The notes under the pieces are model-generated. The model was given only the letters and a program-made list of their open reading frames with translations. It had not been told where the DNA came from and did no database searches. A DNA stretch of 64,000 bases from contig JAEINK010000012.1 in NCBI GenBank assembly GCA_016342585.1, forward strand, positions 22,691 to 86,690, written 5' to 3'. Both the position numbers and the translations under genes were made by a program. Source of the DNA: Spirochaetales bacterium. GTDB taxonomy: Bacteria > Spirochaetota > Spirochaetia > UBA9216. This document shows positions 26,255 to 34,765 of this stretch, piece after piece (position 1 is the stretch's first letter; each line of letters begins with the position of its first letter).

Positions 26255-26719
26255 ATGAGAGTTGAATACATTAATCCGTTTGTAGAGGCTGCTTTCAATG
26301 TATTGAAAGAAGTCCTGCAGGCAGATATTGAGCGAGGAGAACTATACCTTAAAGCCGTCTCTCAGCCGATACTTGGAGTAGCTACTATTATAGGTTTGGC
26401 TGGCGATGTTGAAGGGAGGGTTCTTATTGATATGAGCCTGGAAACAGCCCTGGCAATTGCTTCCCGTATGAATGCGGAAGAACTTAAAGAGCTGGATGAG
26501 TTGGCCAAGGCAACAATTACCGAGCTTGCCAACATGATCACAGGTCAGGCTGTTACCAAGCTTTTTGATCTCGGATTTAAGTTTGATCTTACCCCCCCTG
26601 CCATATTTACCGGTGATAATATGCAGGTATCAGATTCCGGAGTTGAGGCTCTTATTGTGCCGATTGATACTGGAATGGGAAAACTGGAAATAAATGTTGC
26701 AGTAAGAGAAAGAGGTTAG
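26255..26719 (+). CDS. cheX: CheY-P phosphatase CheX
   Basis: 154 residues of the CheC/CheX/FliY fold. The single ExxN dephosphorylation motif is E90-L-A-N93 (ATITELANMITGQA). The flanking strands (VATIIGLAGDVEGRVLIDMS, ALIVPIDTGMGKLEINVAVRER) are typical. CheX removes phosphate from CheY-P and is the usual spirochaete replacement for CheZ. It sits between the CheW hybrid and cheY in the operon, 12 bases before cheY. Confidence 0.94.
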   Translation: MRVEYINPFVEAAFNVLKEVLQADIERGELYLKAVSQPILGVATIIGLAGDVEGRVLIDMSLETALAIASRMNAEELKELDELAKATITELANMITGQAVTKLFDLGFKFDLTPPAIFTGDNMQVSDSGVEALIVPIDTGMGKLEINVAVRERG

Positions 26720-26730
26720 GAGAGAAGCAT

Positions 26731-27165
26731 ATGAAAACTAAGCAGGATTTTCCAAGTATAAACGAAAGAGCCCCTGAGGGATTTAAGGATGATGGCAACT
26801 CTTACCGAGTACTGATTGTCGATGATTCCATGTTTGTTACTAAGCAGATTAGCCAGATTCTCAGTTCTGAAGGATTTGAAATCGTAGGAACAGCTAAAGA
26901 CGGTCAGGAAGGTCTCGAGAAATACAAAGAGATCTATCCCAATGTTGATTTTGTTACCATGGATATTACCATGCCTAAAATGGATGGCGTAACGGCCATG
27001 GAAAAAATTCTTGAGTTTGATAAAGAAGCCAAGGTTATAATGATCTCGGCTCTTGGTAAACAGGATCTTGTAAAGAAGTCTCTACTTTTAGGAGCCAAGA
27101 ATTATATTGTAAAACCGCTTGATAGACAAAAGGTTCTCGAAAGAGTATTGACAAGTCTTAAATAA
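26731..27165 (+). CDS. cheY: Chemotaxis response regulator CheY
   Basis: 144 residues: a ~25-residue N-terminal extension followed by a receiver domain. The acidic pocket is D31/D32 (VDDS), the phospho-acceptor is D78 (VTMDITMPKMDG), the switch residue is S106 (MISALG), and the conserved lysine is K128 (YIVKPLD). It binds the flagellar switch when phosphorylated by CheA. The N-terminal extension is longer than in enteric CheY. It closes the operon; tRNA-Val follows 21 bases downstream, and the first terminator-like hairpin is after the tRNA. Confidence 0.95.
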   Translation: MKTKQDFPSINERAPEGFKDDGNSYRVLIVDDSMFVTKQISQILSSEGFEIVGTAKDGQEGLEKYKEIYPNVDFVTMDITMPKMDGVTAMEKILEFDKEAKVIMISALGKQDLVKKSLLLGAKNYIVKPLDRQKVLERVLTSLK

Positions 27166-27186
27166 CAGGTAGAATAGTGACCATCA

Positions 27187-27260
27187 GGGCGGCTAGCTCA
27201 GTTGGTTAGAGCACTTGCTCGACACGCAAGGGGTCGATGGTTCGAATCCATTGTCGCCCA
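27187..27260 (+). tRNA. tRNA-Val(GAC)
   Basis: Cloverleaf: acceptor GGGCGGC pairs with GTCGCCC, discriminator A at 27260. The D arm contains AGCTCAGTTGGTTAGAGC. The anticodon stem CTTGC/GCAAG encloses loop TCGACAC with anticodon GAC at 27221-27223. The T arm has GGTTCGAATCC. CCA is not encoded. It may be co-transcribed from the cheY side, since no terminator intervenes. Confidence 0.93.
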
Positions 27261-27290
27261 CTTTAAATCCTTACCTGATAGGGAATTAAC

Positions 27291-27322
27291 AGAGTCTTCC
27301 ATTGCGGAAGGCTCTTTTTTTT
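27291..27322 (+). terminator. Terminator after tRNA-Val / chemotaxis operon
   Basis: AGAGTCTTCC and GGAAGGCTCT form a 10-bp stem (one G-T pair) with a five-base loop, followed by a run of T to 27322. Confidence 0.9.
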
Positions 27323-27343
27323 GTAGAATTATTTATCTATAAA

Positions 27344-27372
27344 TTGAATTCTCGTATTTCTTTGATTATAAT
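27344..27372 (+). promoter_or_regulatory. Promoter of the HD-GYP sensor gene
   Basis: TTGAAT (27344-27349), a 17-base spacer and a perfect TATAAT (27367-27372) lie 56 bases before the start codon, downstream of the terminator. Confidence 0.72.
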
Positions 27373-27427
27373 ACGGAGTGTATTTTAAGTTAAAACGTTT
27401 TAAGAAAATATTTCATGGAGTTTTGAA

Positions 27428-30412
27428 ATGTTAAATAAAAAAAAGTCACGAATGCGATTCCGTCTCAGTTTGATAATAGCCAATGCCTTAGTTATCATGA
27501 TCTTAACGGTGGGAATCATCTTTATTGTATTTACGACAAGTATAAAAACAGCCCGCTATAATGTGGATACTTTATTTAGTGAAATTGGGGGAAGGGTAGA
27601 GGAGAAGATTGGTAACTCTATGAATTCTCTTTTAAATGTTGCTTCTTTTGGTGCTGTTGTTGTCGATTCTGATGAAGAGATTACAGGAGATGGTCAGTCT
27701 CATCAGATTTTGCCATTCATGCGGCAGAGTCTCGATCAGGACCCCATGCTCTATTCCCTCTATTATGGGAAGAGTGATGGAACTTTTCTGCAACTTATCA
27801 ATGCCAGGGGAAATGGTGCTGTCATTGAGAGTCATGATGCTCCGGGAGAGACATGGTATATACTACGGAGCATCGAGCTTCTGGGAAATGGGCGTATTCA
27901 GCATTGGACTTTTTTAGGGCATGACTGGCGTTTTCTGGAGCAGAGGAATGAGATTAGTCCTGATTATGATCCTCGAAAACGCAGCTGGTATGAGAATGCA
28001 ATCCTAAATGAAAATTCTATCTTTTCGGATGCTTATATTTTTCACTCTTTGAAACAGCTTGGGATCTCCGGTTCTAAAAGTATTTCTGGGAAGAATGGTG
28101 TCTTTGGCGTTGATATGGCTCTGTCTGACCTCAATCTTTTTGTCGAGGCTGAAAAACCATCGGTGGATGGCGGTATTCTACTCTCCGATCAAAATAGCCG
28201 CGTTCTAGCTGCTACCGCGGGAATGGAAGAGCTTTTTAGTAGTGATTTCACTCCTCTTTCTATCGTTCCTGAATCTATTATCACCAGAATAAAGAGTGGT
28301 CAAAACATAGGAGGGAAGAATTTCTTAAATCATCATACAGTCTGGGATGATGGTAAAGAAAGCAGTATTGATATTCTTCTGGTCTCTCCACTCGCTGATT
28401 TTACTGGATATTTAATTGATATGCAGTGGACGATTGCCCTTTTCTCATTAGCTTTGTTGCTGATCGTAATGACCTTGTCGATCCTGATTTTTAGAAAATT
28501 AACATCCATCCTTCTTGCTCTGGCTGTTGACGCCGAAAGAGTGAAGCATTTTGATTTCTCAGGTGAGATTCCCGAAGAATCTTTTTTCATGGAATTCCAT
28601 CAATTGGCAGAGGGTTTTCATCATATGAAGCTGACAATTGCCGAACGGACGGAGGAGCTTGATACGGCTCAAAAAAAGTTAAAAAAAATTGTAGATCTTG
28701 GAATAGCCATGGCGGTAGAGCGGGATGTAAACCACCTTGTTGAGCTGATTCTTCAGGGAGCAAAGGAGATTGCTAATGCTGATGGCGGAAGTGTTTATTT
28801 AAAGGCTGGCAATGAATTTTTAGATTTTAAAGTTGTCTTGAATGATACCCTTGGGTTTGTTCAGGGAGGTACCAGCGGGAATCCAATTACAATACCCCAT
28901 GTTGCGCTCTTCAGATCTGATGGTACCCCAAGTCATGAGAATGTGGTGACTCATACTTTTCATACGGGTAAGACTGTTAATATTGTGGATGCCTACAATA
29001 ATACCGATTTTGATTTTTCCGGCACTAAAAAATTTGACGCCGGGAATAATTATATTTCCCACTCTTTTCTAACAGTACCCCTGAAACCGCGGGGAGGAGA
29101 GGTCATGGGGGCTCTCCAGCTAATTAACGCAAAAGATTTAGCAAATGGGAGTATTATCGGGTTTTCTGAGGAGATTCAGAGCTTTGTAGAGGCTTTATCG
29201 GCTTCTGCCGCTACTTCCCTCTATAACTGGGAGCTTTTAGAAACACAGCATAGACTTTTTGATTCAATGATTGAGTTTACTGCCGGTGCCATTGATGCAA
29301 AAAGTCAGTATACCGGTGGTCATTGTGAGAGGGTGCCCAAGATAGCGCTGAAGCTGGCAGAAGCTGCAGATCGGCTGGAAGATGGGCCTTTTGCCGATTT
29401 TAAAATAAACAGTTCGGAGGAGTGGAGAGAGTTAAAAATATCTGCATGGCTTCATGACTGTGGAAAGATGACTACTCCGGAATTCGTTGTTGATAAGGCT
29501 ACTAAACTTGAAACTATTGTTAATCGGATACATGAGATACGGACTCGATTTGAGGTTCTTTTAAGGGATGCGGAGATAGAAAAGTACCAATTCCTTCTTG
29601 ACGGGGGAGAACCGAAGGCGGCGGAACGTTTATTCAGTGAGAGAGCCGCGGCTCTTCAGGATGAATTTCGGTTTATTGCTGATTGCAATTCCGGAGATAA
29701 ATTCATGGAAGAGGGGGATGTCGAAAGGATTAAGGAGATTGGGGCAAAGAAATGGGTTCGTCACTTTGATGACAAGCTGGGGCTCTCCTGGGAAGAGCAG
29801 GCGAGAAAAGTAAAGGAAGAGGAGTTTTCTCTTCCCTGTACTGAAGATTTATTGGCGGATAAACCGGAGCATCTTATTGAAAGGGTAATTAACCCCAGAT
29901 TGGAGTATGAGAAATATGGGTTTACTCTCTCAATTCCGGAGAATCTATATAACCGTGGAGAAATATATAACTTATCAATTCAAAGGGGTACTTTAAGTTC
30001 TGAGGAGCGTTTCAAAATAAATGAACACGTTATCCAGACTATCATGATGCTTCAAAATCTTTCTCTTCCTCCTGCTATGAAGAATATTCCTCTCTATGCG
30101 GGGACGCATCACGAAACCTTAAAGGGGACAGGATATCCTCTCCGTTTAAGCCATTCCAGTCTCCCCATTCCTGCACGAATCATGGCAATCGCCGATATTT
30201 TTGAAGCGCTTACGGCCTCAGACCGGCCATACAAGAAGACAAAACCGCTCTCTGTATGTTTGAAGATTCTTCACTCTTTTAAGACTGATGGGCATATTGA
30301 CCCACATCTGTTTGATTTACTTTTGACCTCCGGTGTTTACAGGGAGTATTCTGAAGAGTTCCTGCAGCCGGATCAGATCGATGAGGTGAATGTGGCGGAG
30401 CTGATTGGGTAG
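27428..30412 (+). CDS. Membrane Cache-GAF-HD-GYP c-di-GMP phosphodiesterase-like sensor
   Basis: 994 residues. Two transmembrane segments (about 17-38 and 333-356) flank a periplasmic Cache-like sensor (DPRKRSWYENA near 181-191; GVFGVDMALSDL). A HAMP-like linker follows, then a GAF domain (about 420-600), then HD-GYP: H632, HDCGK 676-680 (HD catalytic pair), H867, HH 894-895 and GYP 902-904 in HHETLKGTGYP. Family members cleave c-di-GMP. About 150 mostly charged residues are inserted between HDCGK and the second half of the domain (about 700-855). HDCGK replaces the common HDIGK. It probably couples an external signal to c-di-GMP next to chemotaxis genes. Confidence 0.88.
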   Translation: MLNKKKSRMRFRLSLIIANALVIMILTVGIIFIVFTTSIKTARYNVDTLFSEIGGRVEEKIGNSMNSLLNVASFGAVVVDSDEEITGDGQSHQILPFMRQSLDQDPMLYSLYYGKSDGTFLQLINARGNGAVIESHDAPGETWYILRSIELLGNGRIQHWTFLGHDWRFLEQRNEISPDYDPRKRSWYENAILNENSIFSDAYIFHSLKQLGISGSKSISGKNGVFGVDMALSDLNLFVEAEKPSVDGGILLSDQNSRVLAATAGMEELFSSDFTPLSIVPESIITRIKSGQNIGGKNFLNHHTVWDDGKESSIDILLVSPLADFTGYLIDMQWTIALFSLALLLIVMTLSILIFRKLTSILLALAVDAERVKHFDFSGEIPEESFFMEFHQLAEGFHHMKLTIAERTEELDTAQKKLKKIVDLGIAMAVERDVNHLVELILQGAKEIANADGGSVYLKAGNEFLDFKVVLNDTLGFVQGGTSGNPITIPHVALFRSDGTPSHENVVTHTFHTGKTVNIVDAYNNTDFDFSGTKKFDAGNNYISHSFLTVPLKPRGGEVMGALQLINAKDLANGSIIGFSEEIQSFVEALSASAATSLYNWELLETQHRLFDSMIEFTAGAIDAKSQYTGGHCERVPKIALKLAEAADRLEDGPFADFKINSSEEWRELKISAWLHDCGKMTTPEFVVDKATKLETIVNRIHEIRTRFEVLLRDAEIEKYQFLLDGGEPKAAERLFSERAAALQDEFRFIADCNSGDKFMEEGDVERIKEIGAKKWVRHFDDKLGLSWEEQARKVKEEEFSLPCTEDLLADKPEHLIERVINPRLEYEKYGFTLSIPENLYNRGEIYNLSIQRGTLSSEERFKINEHVIQTIMMLQNLSLPPAMKNIPLYAGTHHETLKGTGYPLRLSHSSLPIPARIMAIADIFEALTASDRPYKKTKPLSVCLKILHSFKTDGHIDPHLFDLLLTSGVYREYSEEFLQPDQIDEVNVAELIG

Positions 30413-30418
30413 GTAGAA

Positions 30419-31261
30419 CTATTCCAGAAAAAGGTCTCGGAAGTTTTTCAGATCAGAATCTTTCAGGTTCAGTCCGTCTTCAGCATGGCAGTAATTATCA
30501 AAGCTTCCCCATATTTTGTCGATTTCACTAAAGGCTGTTGATAAATAATCCTCATGTGCCATCAGGAGGGGGCTTATATCCCCTTTTTTGGTTCTGAACA
30601 AAGTTATCAGCTTGATTCTGCTGAGTATCTTATTGTTTATCCTTTGGTTACATGTATTGGTCAGAAGATAATCTTCAAATATGGTTTCTTGCGGAACATT
30701 CAGGATACTCAGGATAATGGCACTCCCCAATCCTGTTCTATCCTTACCGGCTGTACAATGAAAAACCTGGGGAAGTTGTTTTTCTGCCTGGAGAAATCCT
30801 GTCAGCCACTCCCGGTAGATCCCTGAGAAATTCTGTATAATCTCCTTATACATGTCAATCATAAACAGGTGGATATCAAGCTCTCTTTTGCCGTGGATGA
30901 ACTCCTGGATTTTTTGCTGAAGATCATCTCCTCCCGCGGCTATGGGCATATGTTTATAGTCTATCCCTTCATCTATTTTATCCCCATCCTTCTCTTTTTC
31001 GTTGACAGATCGAAAATCCACAACGTATTTAATCCCTAGACGATCCATATATTTCCGGTCGTCTGCTGTAAGGCTTCGGAGAACGGCAGAGCGATAGAGT
31101 AATCCCCAGCGAACTTTTTTCCCTTCCACGGTTTTATACCCGCCAATATCCCGGAAATTGAATGCTTTGTCAAAAGGAAGCCACCTGTACTTTTCCCTCT
31201 CCTCTTCGGGGAGCAGGTGGGGGACCGTTTTCTCTGTGGTTGGAGTGGTTCGTATAATCAT
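30419..31261 (-). CDS. Tyrosine/dual-specificity-type protein phosphatase (Y_phosphatase3-like)
   Basis: 280 residues. The P-loop HCTAGKDRTG (CX5R, near residue 165) is the phosphatase signature. NFRDIGGYKT...VRWGLLYRSAVLRSLT and GIKYVVDFRS near the N-terminus match the atypical IphP/PtpB-type bacterial tyrosine phosphatases, some of which act on phosphoinositides. No signal peptide is seen, so it is cytoplasmic. Its 3' end lies six bases from the convergent HD-GYP gene. The substrate is unknown. Confidence 0.87.
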   Translation of the reverse strand: MIIRTTPTTEKTVPHLLPEEEREKYRWLPFDKAFNFRDIGGYKTVEGKKVRWGLLYRSAVLRSLTADDRKYMDRLGIKYVVDFRSVNEKEKDGDKIDEGIDYKHMPIAAGGDDLQQKIQEFIHGKRELDIHLFMIDMYKEIIQNFSGIYREWLTGFLQAEKQLPQVFHCTAGKDRTGLGSAIILSILNVPQETIFEDYLLTNTCNQRINNKILSRIKLITLFRTKKGDISPLLMAHEDYLSTAFSEIDKIWGSFDNYCHAEDGLNLKDSDLKNFRDLFLE

Positions 31262-31472
31262 CTCATCTATTGATAACCTTTATCGGTGTAAAATATCAAG
31301 ATCACAATTTAGTGAATTCCTTTTAAGCCTGACTCCTTTTTTCAACTCTATTCTATTTTCAGGTATTTTCTTTCGGGTTTCTATCAGATAAATGTTGGCC
31401 GGATTCTTTTATTATCCGTTATACTGATTTTAGCTGTAGTTTTTACGGTGAAGAATATGAAAGGGTGGAAAA

Positions 31473-32726
31473 ATGAAGGTATTGGTAGAGTACAATAAAG
31501 GTGAAATCGAGGTTCAGATTCCGGAAGAGCGGATGGCCGGGCTTGTTGAACCCAATGATGTTGAGATTCAGGGCTCACCCCGAGAGCTCCTTAAGACTGC
31601 CCTTACAAAGAGTGAACCAGAATCCTTTGAATCCTTTTTGAAGGCTCCTGGGAAACTGCTGGTTATTGTCAATGATGGAACACGACCGACTCCTACCCAG
31701 GCTATTCTTGATTGCATCGCTGATGAACTTGAAGCTGCCGGAGCAGAGTTCATTATTGCAACGGGTGCTCACAGGGGACCGACTATTGAAGAGTATGCCC
31801 TCATCTTTGGTAAGAATTATGAAAGGTTCTCAAACAGAATATATGTCCATGATGCCAGAAAGCATGAAGATTGTCTTTTTCTTGGAACTTCAATTAATGG
31901 CACAGAATTGACAATCAATAAAAGAGGGGTAGAGGCTGAAAAACTTCTTGTGATCGGAAGTGTTGAACCCCACTATTTTGCGGGGTACACCGGTGGACGA
32001 AAGGGGATCCTGCCGGGGATAGCATCCTACCGGACAATAGAAGAAAATCATAGGCACGCATTGCATCCAATGGCTAAATCGCTTCAATTAGAGGGAAATC
32101 CAGTTCATGAAGATATGATGGATGCACTTAATCTGCTTGATAATAGAATTTTTGGGATTATGTCGGTTCTGGATAAAAATCATCAGATTTATAGTTTAAC
32201 GGCCGGGGATATCAGGACGTCCTTCTACGATGCCGTAGGGAAGGCTGAAGATGTCTTTGTTGCTCCCGTAGAAGGAGCGGTCGAAATTGTTGTTTCCATT
32301 TGCCGATATCCCATGGATATTGATCTCTATCAGGCTCAGAAAGCCATTGATAACGGAAAACTGATTTTGAAAGAGGGCGGAATTCTAATCCTTGTCTCCT
32401 CCTGTTGGGATGGTCTTGGGGATGAGACCTTCATAAAACTCTTAAGGAGCAGTGATACTCCTGAAGGGGTGCATGCTAAAATCGCCGGTGAATATAGGCT
32501 GGGATATCATAAGGCCGGGAAAATGGCTGAGGTCTTTCAACAGGCTGAGGTCTGGGCTATGACAGAGGTTCCTGATGATGTTTTAAGGGATATCTTTATA
32601 AGACCTGTTCACAATCTACAGGAGGCCCTTGATGAAGCATTTAAGAAGTTGGGGGAAGAGGCTCGGGTTCTTTTTTTAAGTGATGGCAGTGTGACCGTTC
32701 CTACAGTCAAACAAACCATTTTTTAA
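31473..32726 (+). CDS. larA: LarA-family nickel-dependent racemase/epimerase
   Basis: 417 residues. The residues that hold the nickel-pincer nucleotide and substrate in lactate racemase are present: D68/R71 (NDGTRPTP), H100 (ATGAHRG), H167 (PHYFAGYTGGRK), K177 and H193, with spacings of 10 and 16 residues as in LarA. The reaction is interconversion of 2-hydroxyacid stereoisomers; the exact substrate (lactate or another acid) cannot be told. No larB, larC or larE genes for cofactor synthesis are in the window. It is monocistronic with a terminator 30 bases after the stop. Confidence 0.85.
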   Translation: MKVLVEYNKGEIEVQIPEERMAGLVEPNDVEIQGSPRELLKTALTKSEPESFESFLKAPGKLLVIVNDGTRPTPTQAILDCIADELEAAGAEFIIATGAHRGPTIEEYALIFGKNYERFSNRIYVHDARKHEDCLFLGTSINGTELTINKRGVEAEKLLVIGSVEPHYFAGYTGGRKGILPGIASYRTIEENHRHALHPMAKSLQLEGNPVHEDMMDALNLLDNRIFGIMSVLDKNHQIYSLTAGDIRTSFYDAVGKAEDVFVAPVEGAVEIVVSICRYPMDIDLYQAQKAIDNGKLILKEGGILILVSSCWDGLGDETFIKLLRSSDTPEGVHAKIAGEYRLGYHKAGKMAEVFQQAEVWAMTEVPDDVLRDIFIRPVHNLQEALDEAFKKLGEEARVLFLSDGSVTVPTVKQTIF

Positions 32727-32755
32727 GTCTGTTTGAGATTTTTATTTAAAAATGG

Positions 32756-32785
32756 CCGGCAGATCAGAAATATCTGCCGGTTTTT
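32756..32785 (+). terminator. Terminator after larA-like gene
   Basis: CCGGCAGAT and ATCTGCCGG form a perfect 9-bp stem with a seven-base loop, followed by five T. Confidence 0.92.
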
Positions 32786-32824
32786 AAAATGCGTTAAAGC
32801 TGGATTACCTCTGTAGATTTCTGT

Positions 32825-33196
32825 TTATTGCTGAATGGGTAGTTCCTTTTCATAGTGATTGCCTGTCTCTGTATCTATAACCATCATTAGGTTTAGATTT
32901 GTGAGAGGTTTGGTAAACTGATATTTTTTACCGGTTTCCTCGCATCCGAAAGAGAGGACGAGTCCTTTCGTTGATGGTTTGAGGGAAAAATCTGTTATTG
33001 TTTTTCCTTCAAAGTCATAATAAAGACCACCGTCCAGATTGAGAATCCTGATGTTGTTGGAGTTGAACTCCCATACAGCATCCCATGTTGAATCAAGCCA
33101 TTTTCCAAGGGGGAAGTCTCCCAGCTCTATCCCCGCTGAAAATGCCATGGTTGACAACATGGTTAAACTTAAGATAACCAGAATAATTTTCTTCAT
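32825..33196 (-). CDS. Small exported protein of unknown function
   Basis: 123 residues with a clear signal peptide (MKKIILVILSLTMLSTMAFSAG). The mature part starts GIELGDFPLGKWLDSTWDAVWEF, followed by a beta-rich region (IRILNLDGGLYYDFEGKTITDFSLKP) with one cysteine. I recognise no family. Its ribosome binding site (AGGAG, reading on the minus strand just upstream) is good. It is convergent with the larA-like gene and divergent from the MarR gene. Confidence 0.65.
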   Translation of the reverse strand: MKKIILVILSLTMLSTMAFSAGIELGDFPLGKWLDSTWDAVWEFNSNNIRILNLDGGLYYDFEGKTITDFSLKPSTKGLVLSFGCEETGKKYQFTKPLTNLNLMMVIDTETGNHYEKELPIQQ

Positions 33197-33312
33197 TTTT
33201 TTCTCCTCTTTAATAATTTTCTTTGAAGCCTTTTACTAATTATAAGTGGTTCTTTTTCAGAATGCCAATATAACCTATCAGTTTCTTGATTTTGGGTTAA
33301 GTTAAACAAAAT

Positions 33313-33341
33313 TTGACTTTGAGCTGGGGCTATGATAATAT
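33313..33341 (+). promoter_or_regulatory. Possible promoter of the MarR gene
   Basis: TTGACT (33313-33318), 17 bases, TAATAT (33336-33341). The -10 is weak (4 of 6). Transcription would begin at or next to the ATG at 33349, implying a leaderless message. Confidence 0.4.
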
Positions 33342-33357
33342 ATGCATAATGCATATA
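33339..33357. promoter_or_regulatory. Palindromic operator candidate over the MarR start
   Basis: TATATGCAT-A-ATGCATATA is a perfect 9+1+9 palindrome covering the proposed -10 end and the first codons of the MarR gene. Size and position fit a MarR-dimer autorepression site. Confidence 0.65.
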
Positions 33358-33789
33358 AATAAAGAAGCCATTAACAAGTTACTACTTCATTTTCTTAAAA
33401 CCATCTATCAATATGAACGAAAAGAGATCGCTGAATTTTCCCTCGGCTTCCCGGAGGTTTATATTCTTCAGTATCTAAAGCAGTACCGTTCCAAAAATAT
33501 TGGTGAAATATCCAGCGAGCTGCAAGTAGAGCATTTTGCAGCCAGTCGGTTAATAACACGGCTTGAAAAAAAAGGGTATGTCGTAAAGAGTCAGGATGAT
33601 ACTGACCGGAGGGTGAGCTCGGTGAGAATAACACCCGCCGGGCTTCGTATCGTTAAGGCCCTGGAGGAGAAACATTCCCGTACAATTCTAAATAATCTTG
33701 AGAATAACCCGGATCTGGACATGGGGCTTTTTATTGAGGCGGCTAAGAATATACACAGGATTTTAGATATCAATATCGAAGAGGAGTGA
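33349..33789 (+). CDS. MarR-family transcriptional regulator
   Basis: 146 residues from ATG 33349; in-frame TTG codons upstream (33313, 33319) would add residues of no family likeness. Winged-helix core: FPEVYILQYLKQY, NIGEISSELQVEHFAASRLITRLEKKGYVVKSQDDTDRRVSSVRITPAGL, with the wing DDTDRR typical of MarR. No Shine-Dalgarno precedes the ATG. It lies three bases before an SDR gene that it probably co-regulates with itself in response to a small ligand. Confidence 0.85.
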   Translation: MHINKEAINKLLLHFLKTIYQYERKEIAEFSLGFPEVYILQYLKQYRSKNIGEISSELQVEHFAASRLITRLEKKGYVVKSQDDTDRRVSSVRITPAGLRIVKALEEKHSRTILNNLENNPDLDMGLFIEAAKNIHRILDINIEEE

Positions 33790-33792
33790 AGA

Positions 33793-34620
33793 ATGAAAAA
33801 TTTTAATGGAAAGGTAGCCCTCGTTACAGGAGCCGCCAGAGGGATGGGGCGTGCCATGGCCTCCCTACTTCTGGAGGAGGGGTGTAAGGTCGTTCTTGTG
33901 GATTTGGATGAGAAAGCATTGAGGGATACCGAAAAAGCCCTTTCCTCAATGGGAGATTGCCGTGGATTTCTCTGTGACATCACCAAAACCGAATCTGTAA
34001 CGCAGCTTGCCGAAGATATAAAGGACGAATTCGGAAATGTTTCGATCCTCATAAATAATGCAGGAATTGTCCGGGCGGCCCCTATACTTGAACTGGAAGA
34101 GAGAGATGTACGGTTGATGTTTGAGGTAAACCTTATCTCTCTTTTCAGAACCTGCCGGATCTTTCTTCCACAGATAATAGAGGCGGGGGATGGGCACATT
34201 GTGAATATGGCCTCTGCTGGAGGAATCCTTGCCATTCCAAATCTTTCTGCTTATTCGGCCACTAAATTCGGAGTCATCGGTTTTTCTGATACTCTTCGGC
34301 AGGAGATGAAAAAGGAGGACTATAATATTGGTGTAACCTACGTCTGCCCTAATACTGTGAACACTGGTATGTTCAATGGTTCATCCATGGTTAAGGGAAC
34401 AGCCATGCTGACACCGGAGAATGTTGCAAAAAGGGTAATACATGCCATCAGGAAAAACAAACCTCTCTGTGCGGTCCCTATGTTTTCACTTCGGATTGCG
34501 ATACCTCTTTTGAAGGTTTTCCTTCCCATAAATGGAATGGATCGGTTGAATCGGAATCTTGGAATATGGACCATCAACGATACCTGGAAGGGCCGGGTAA
34601 ATGTTTCTCAGAAATCATAA
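33793..34620 (+). CDS. Short-chain dehydrogenase/reductase
   Basis: 275 residues. The nucleotide site VTGAARGMGRAMA is near the N-terminus, with NNAG (LINNAGIVRA), the catalytic Ser region NMASAGGILAI and YSATKFG (Tyr-x-x-x-Lys). The C-terminal ~40 residues (ALRIAIPLLKVFLPINGMDRLNRNLGI-like) resemble membrane-associated SDRs of the retinol-dehydrogenase type. NAD(P)-dependent oxidation or reduction of an unknown, perhaps lipophilic, alcohol. It forms an operon with the MarR gene. Confidence 0.87.
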   Translation: MKNFNGKVALVTGAARGMGRAMASLLLEEGCKVVLVDLDEKALRDTEKALSSMGDCRGFLCDITKTESVTQLAEDIKDEFGNVSILINNAGIVRAAPILELEERDVRLMFEVNLISLFRTCRIFLPQIIEAGDGHIVNMASAGGILAIPNLSAYSATKFGVIGFSDTLRQEMKKEDYNIGVTYVCPNTVNTGMFNGSSMVKGTAMLTPENVAKRVIHAIRKNKPLCAVPMFSLRIAIPLLKVFLPINGMDRLNRNLGIWTINDTWKGRVNVSQKS

Positions 34621-34716
34621 TCAGGCTGATAGAAGCGCCTCGATCATTCTCTTGAGATTAAAATTTACCCTAAACCTGGGACGGTACTCTGCAATTCTAC
34701 TTAATCATAAAAAAAC

Positions 34717-34746
34717 TTGACAAAGGGATCCGGGCCTGCATACACT
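34717..34746 (+). promoter_or_regulatory. Promoter of the exported helical-repeat protein gene
   Basis: TTGACA (34717-34722), an 18-base spacer and TACACT (34741-34746), followed by AAAGGAG at 34753-34759 and GTG at 34766. Confidence 0.65.
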
Positions 34747-34765
34747 GATATTAAAGGAGAATTAA

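Noticed and set aside
31395..31425. TTGGCC...TATACT as promoter of the first larA-like gene
   Set aside because: The spacer is 19 bases and the -35 is poor; too weak to list as a feature.
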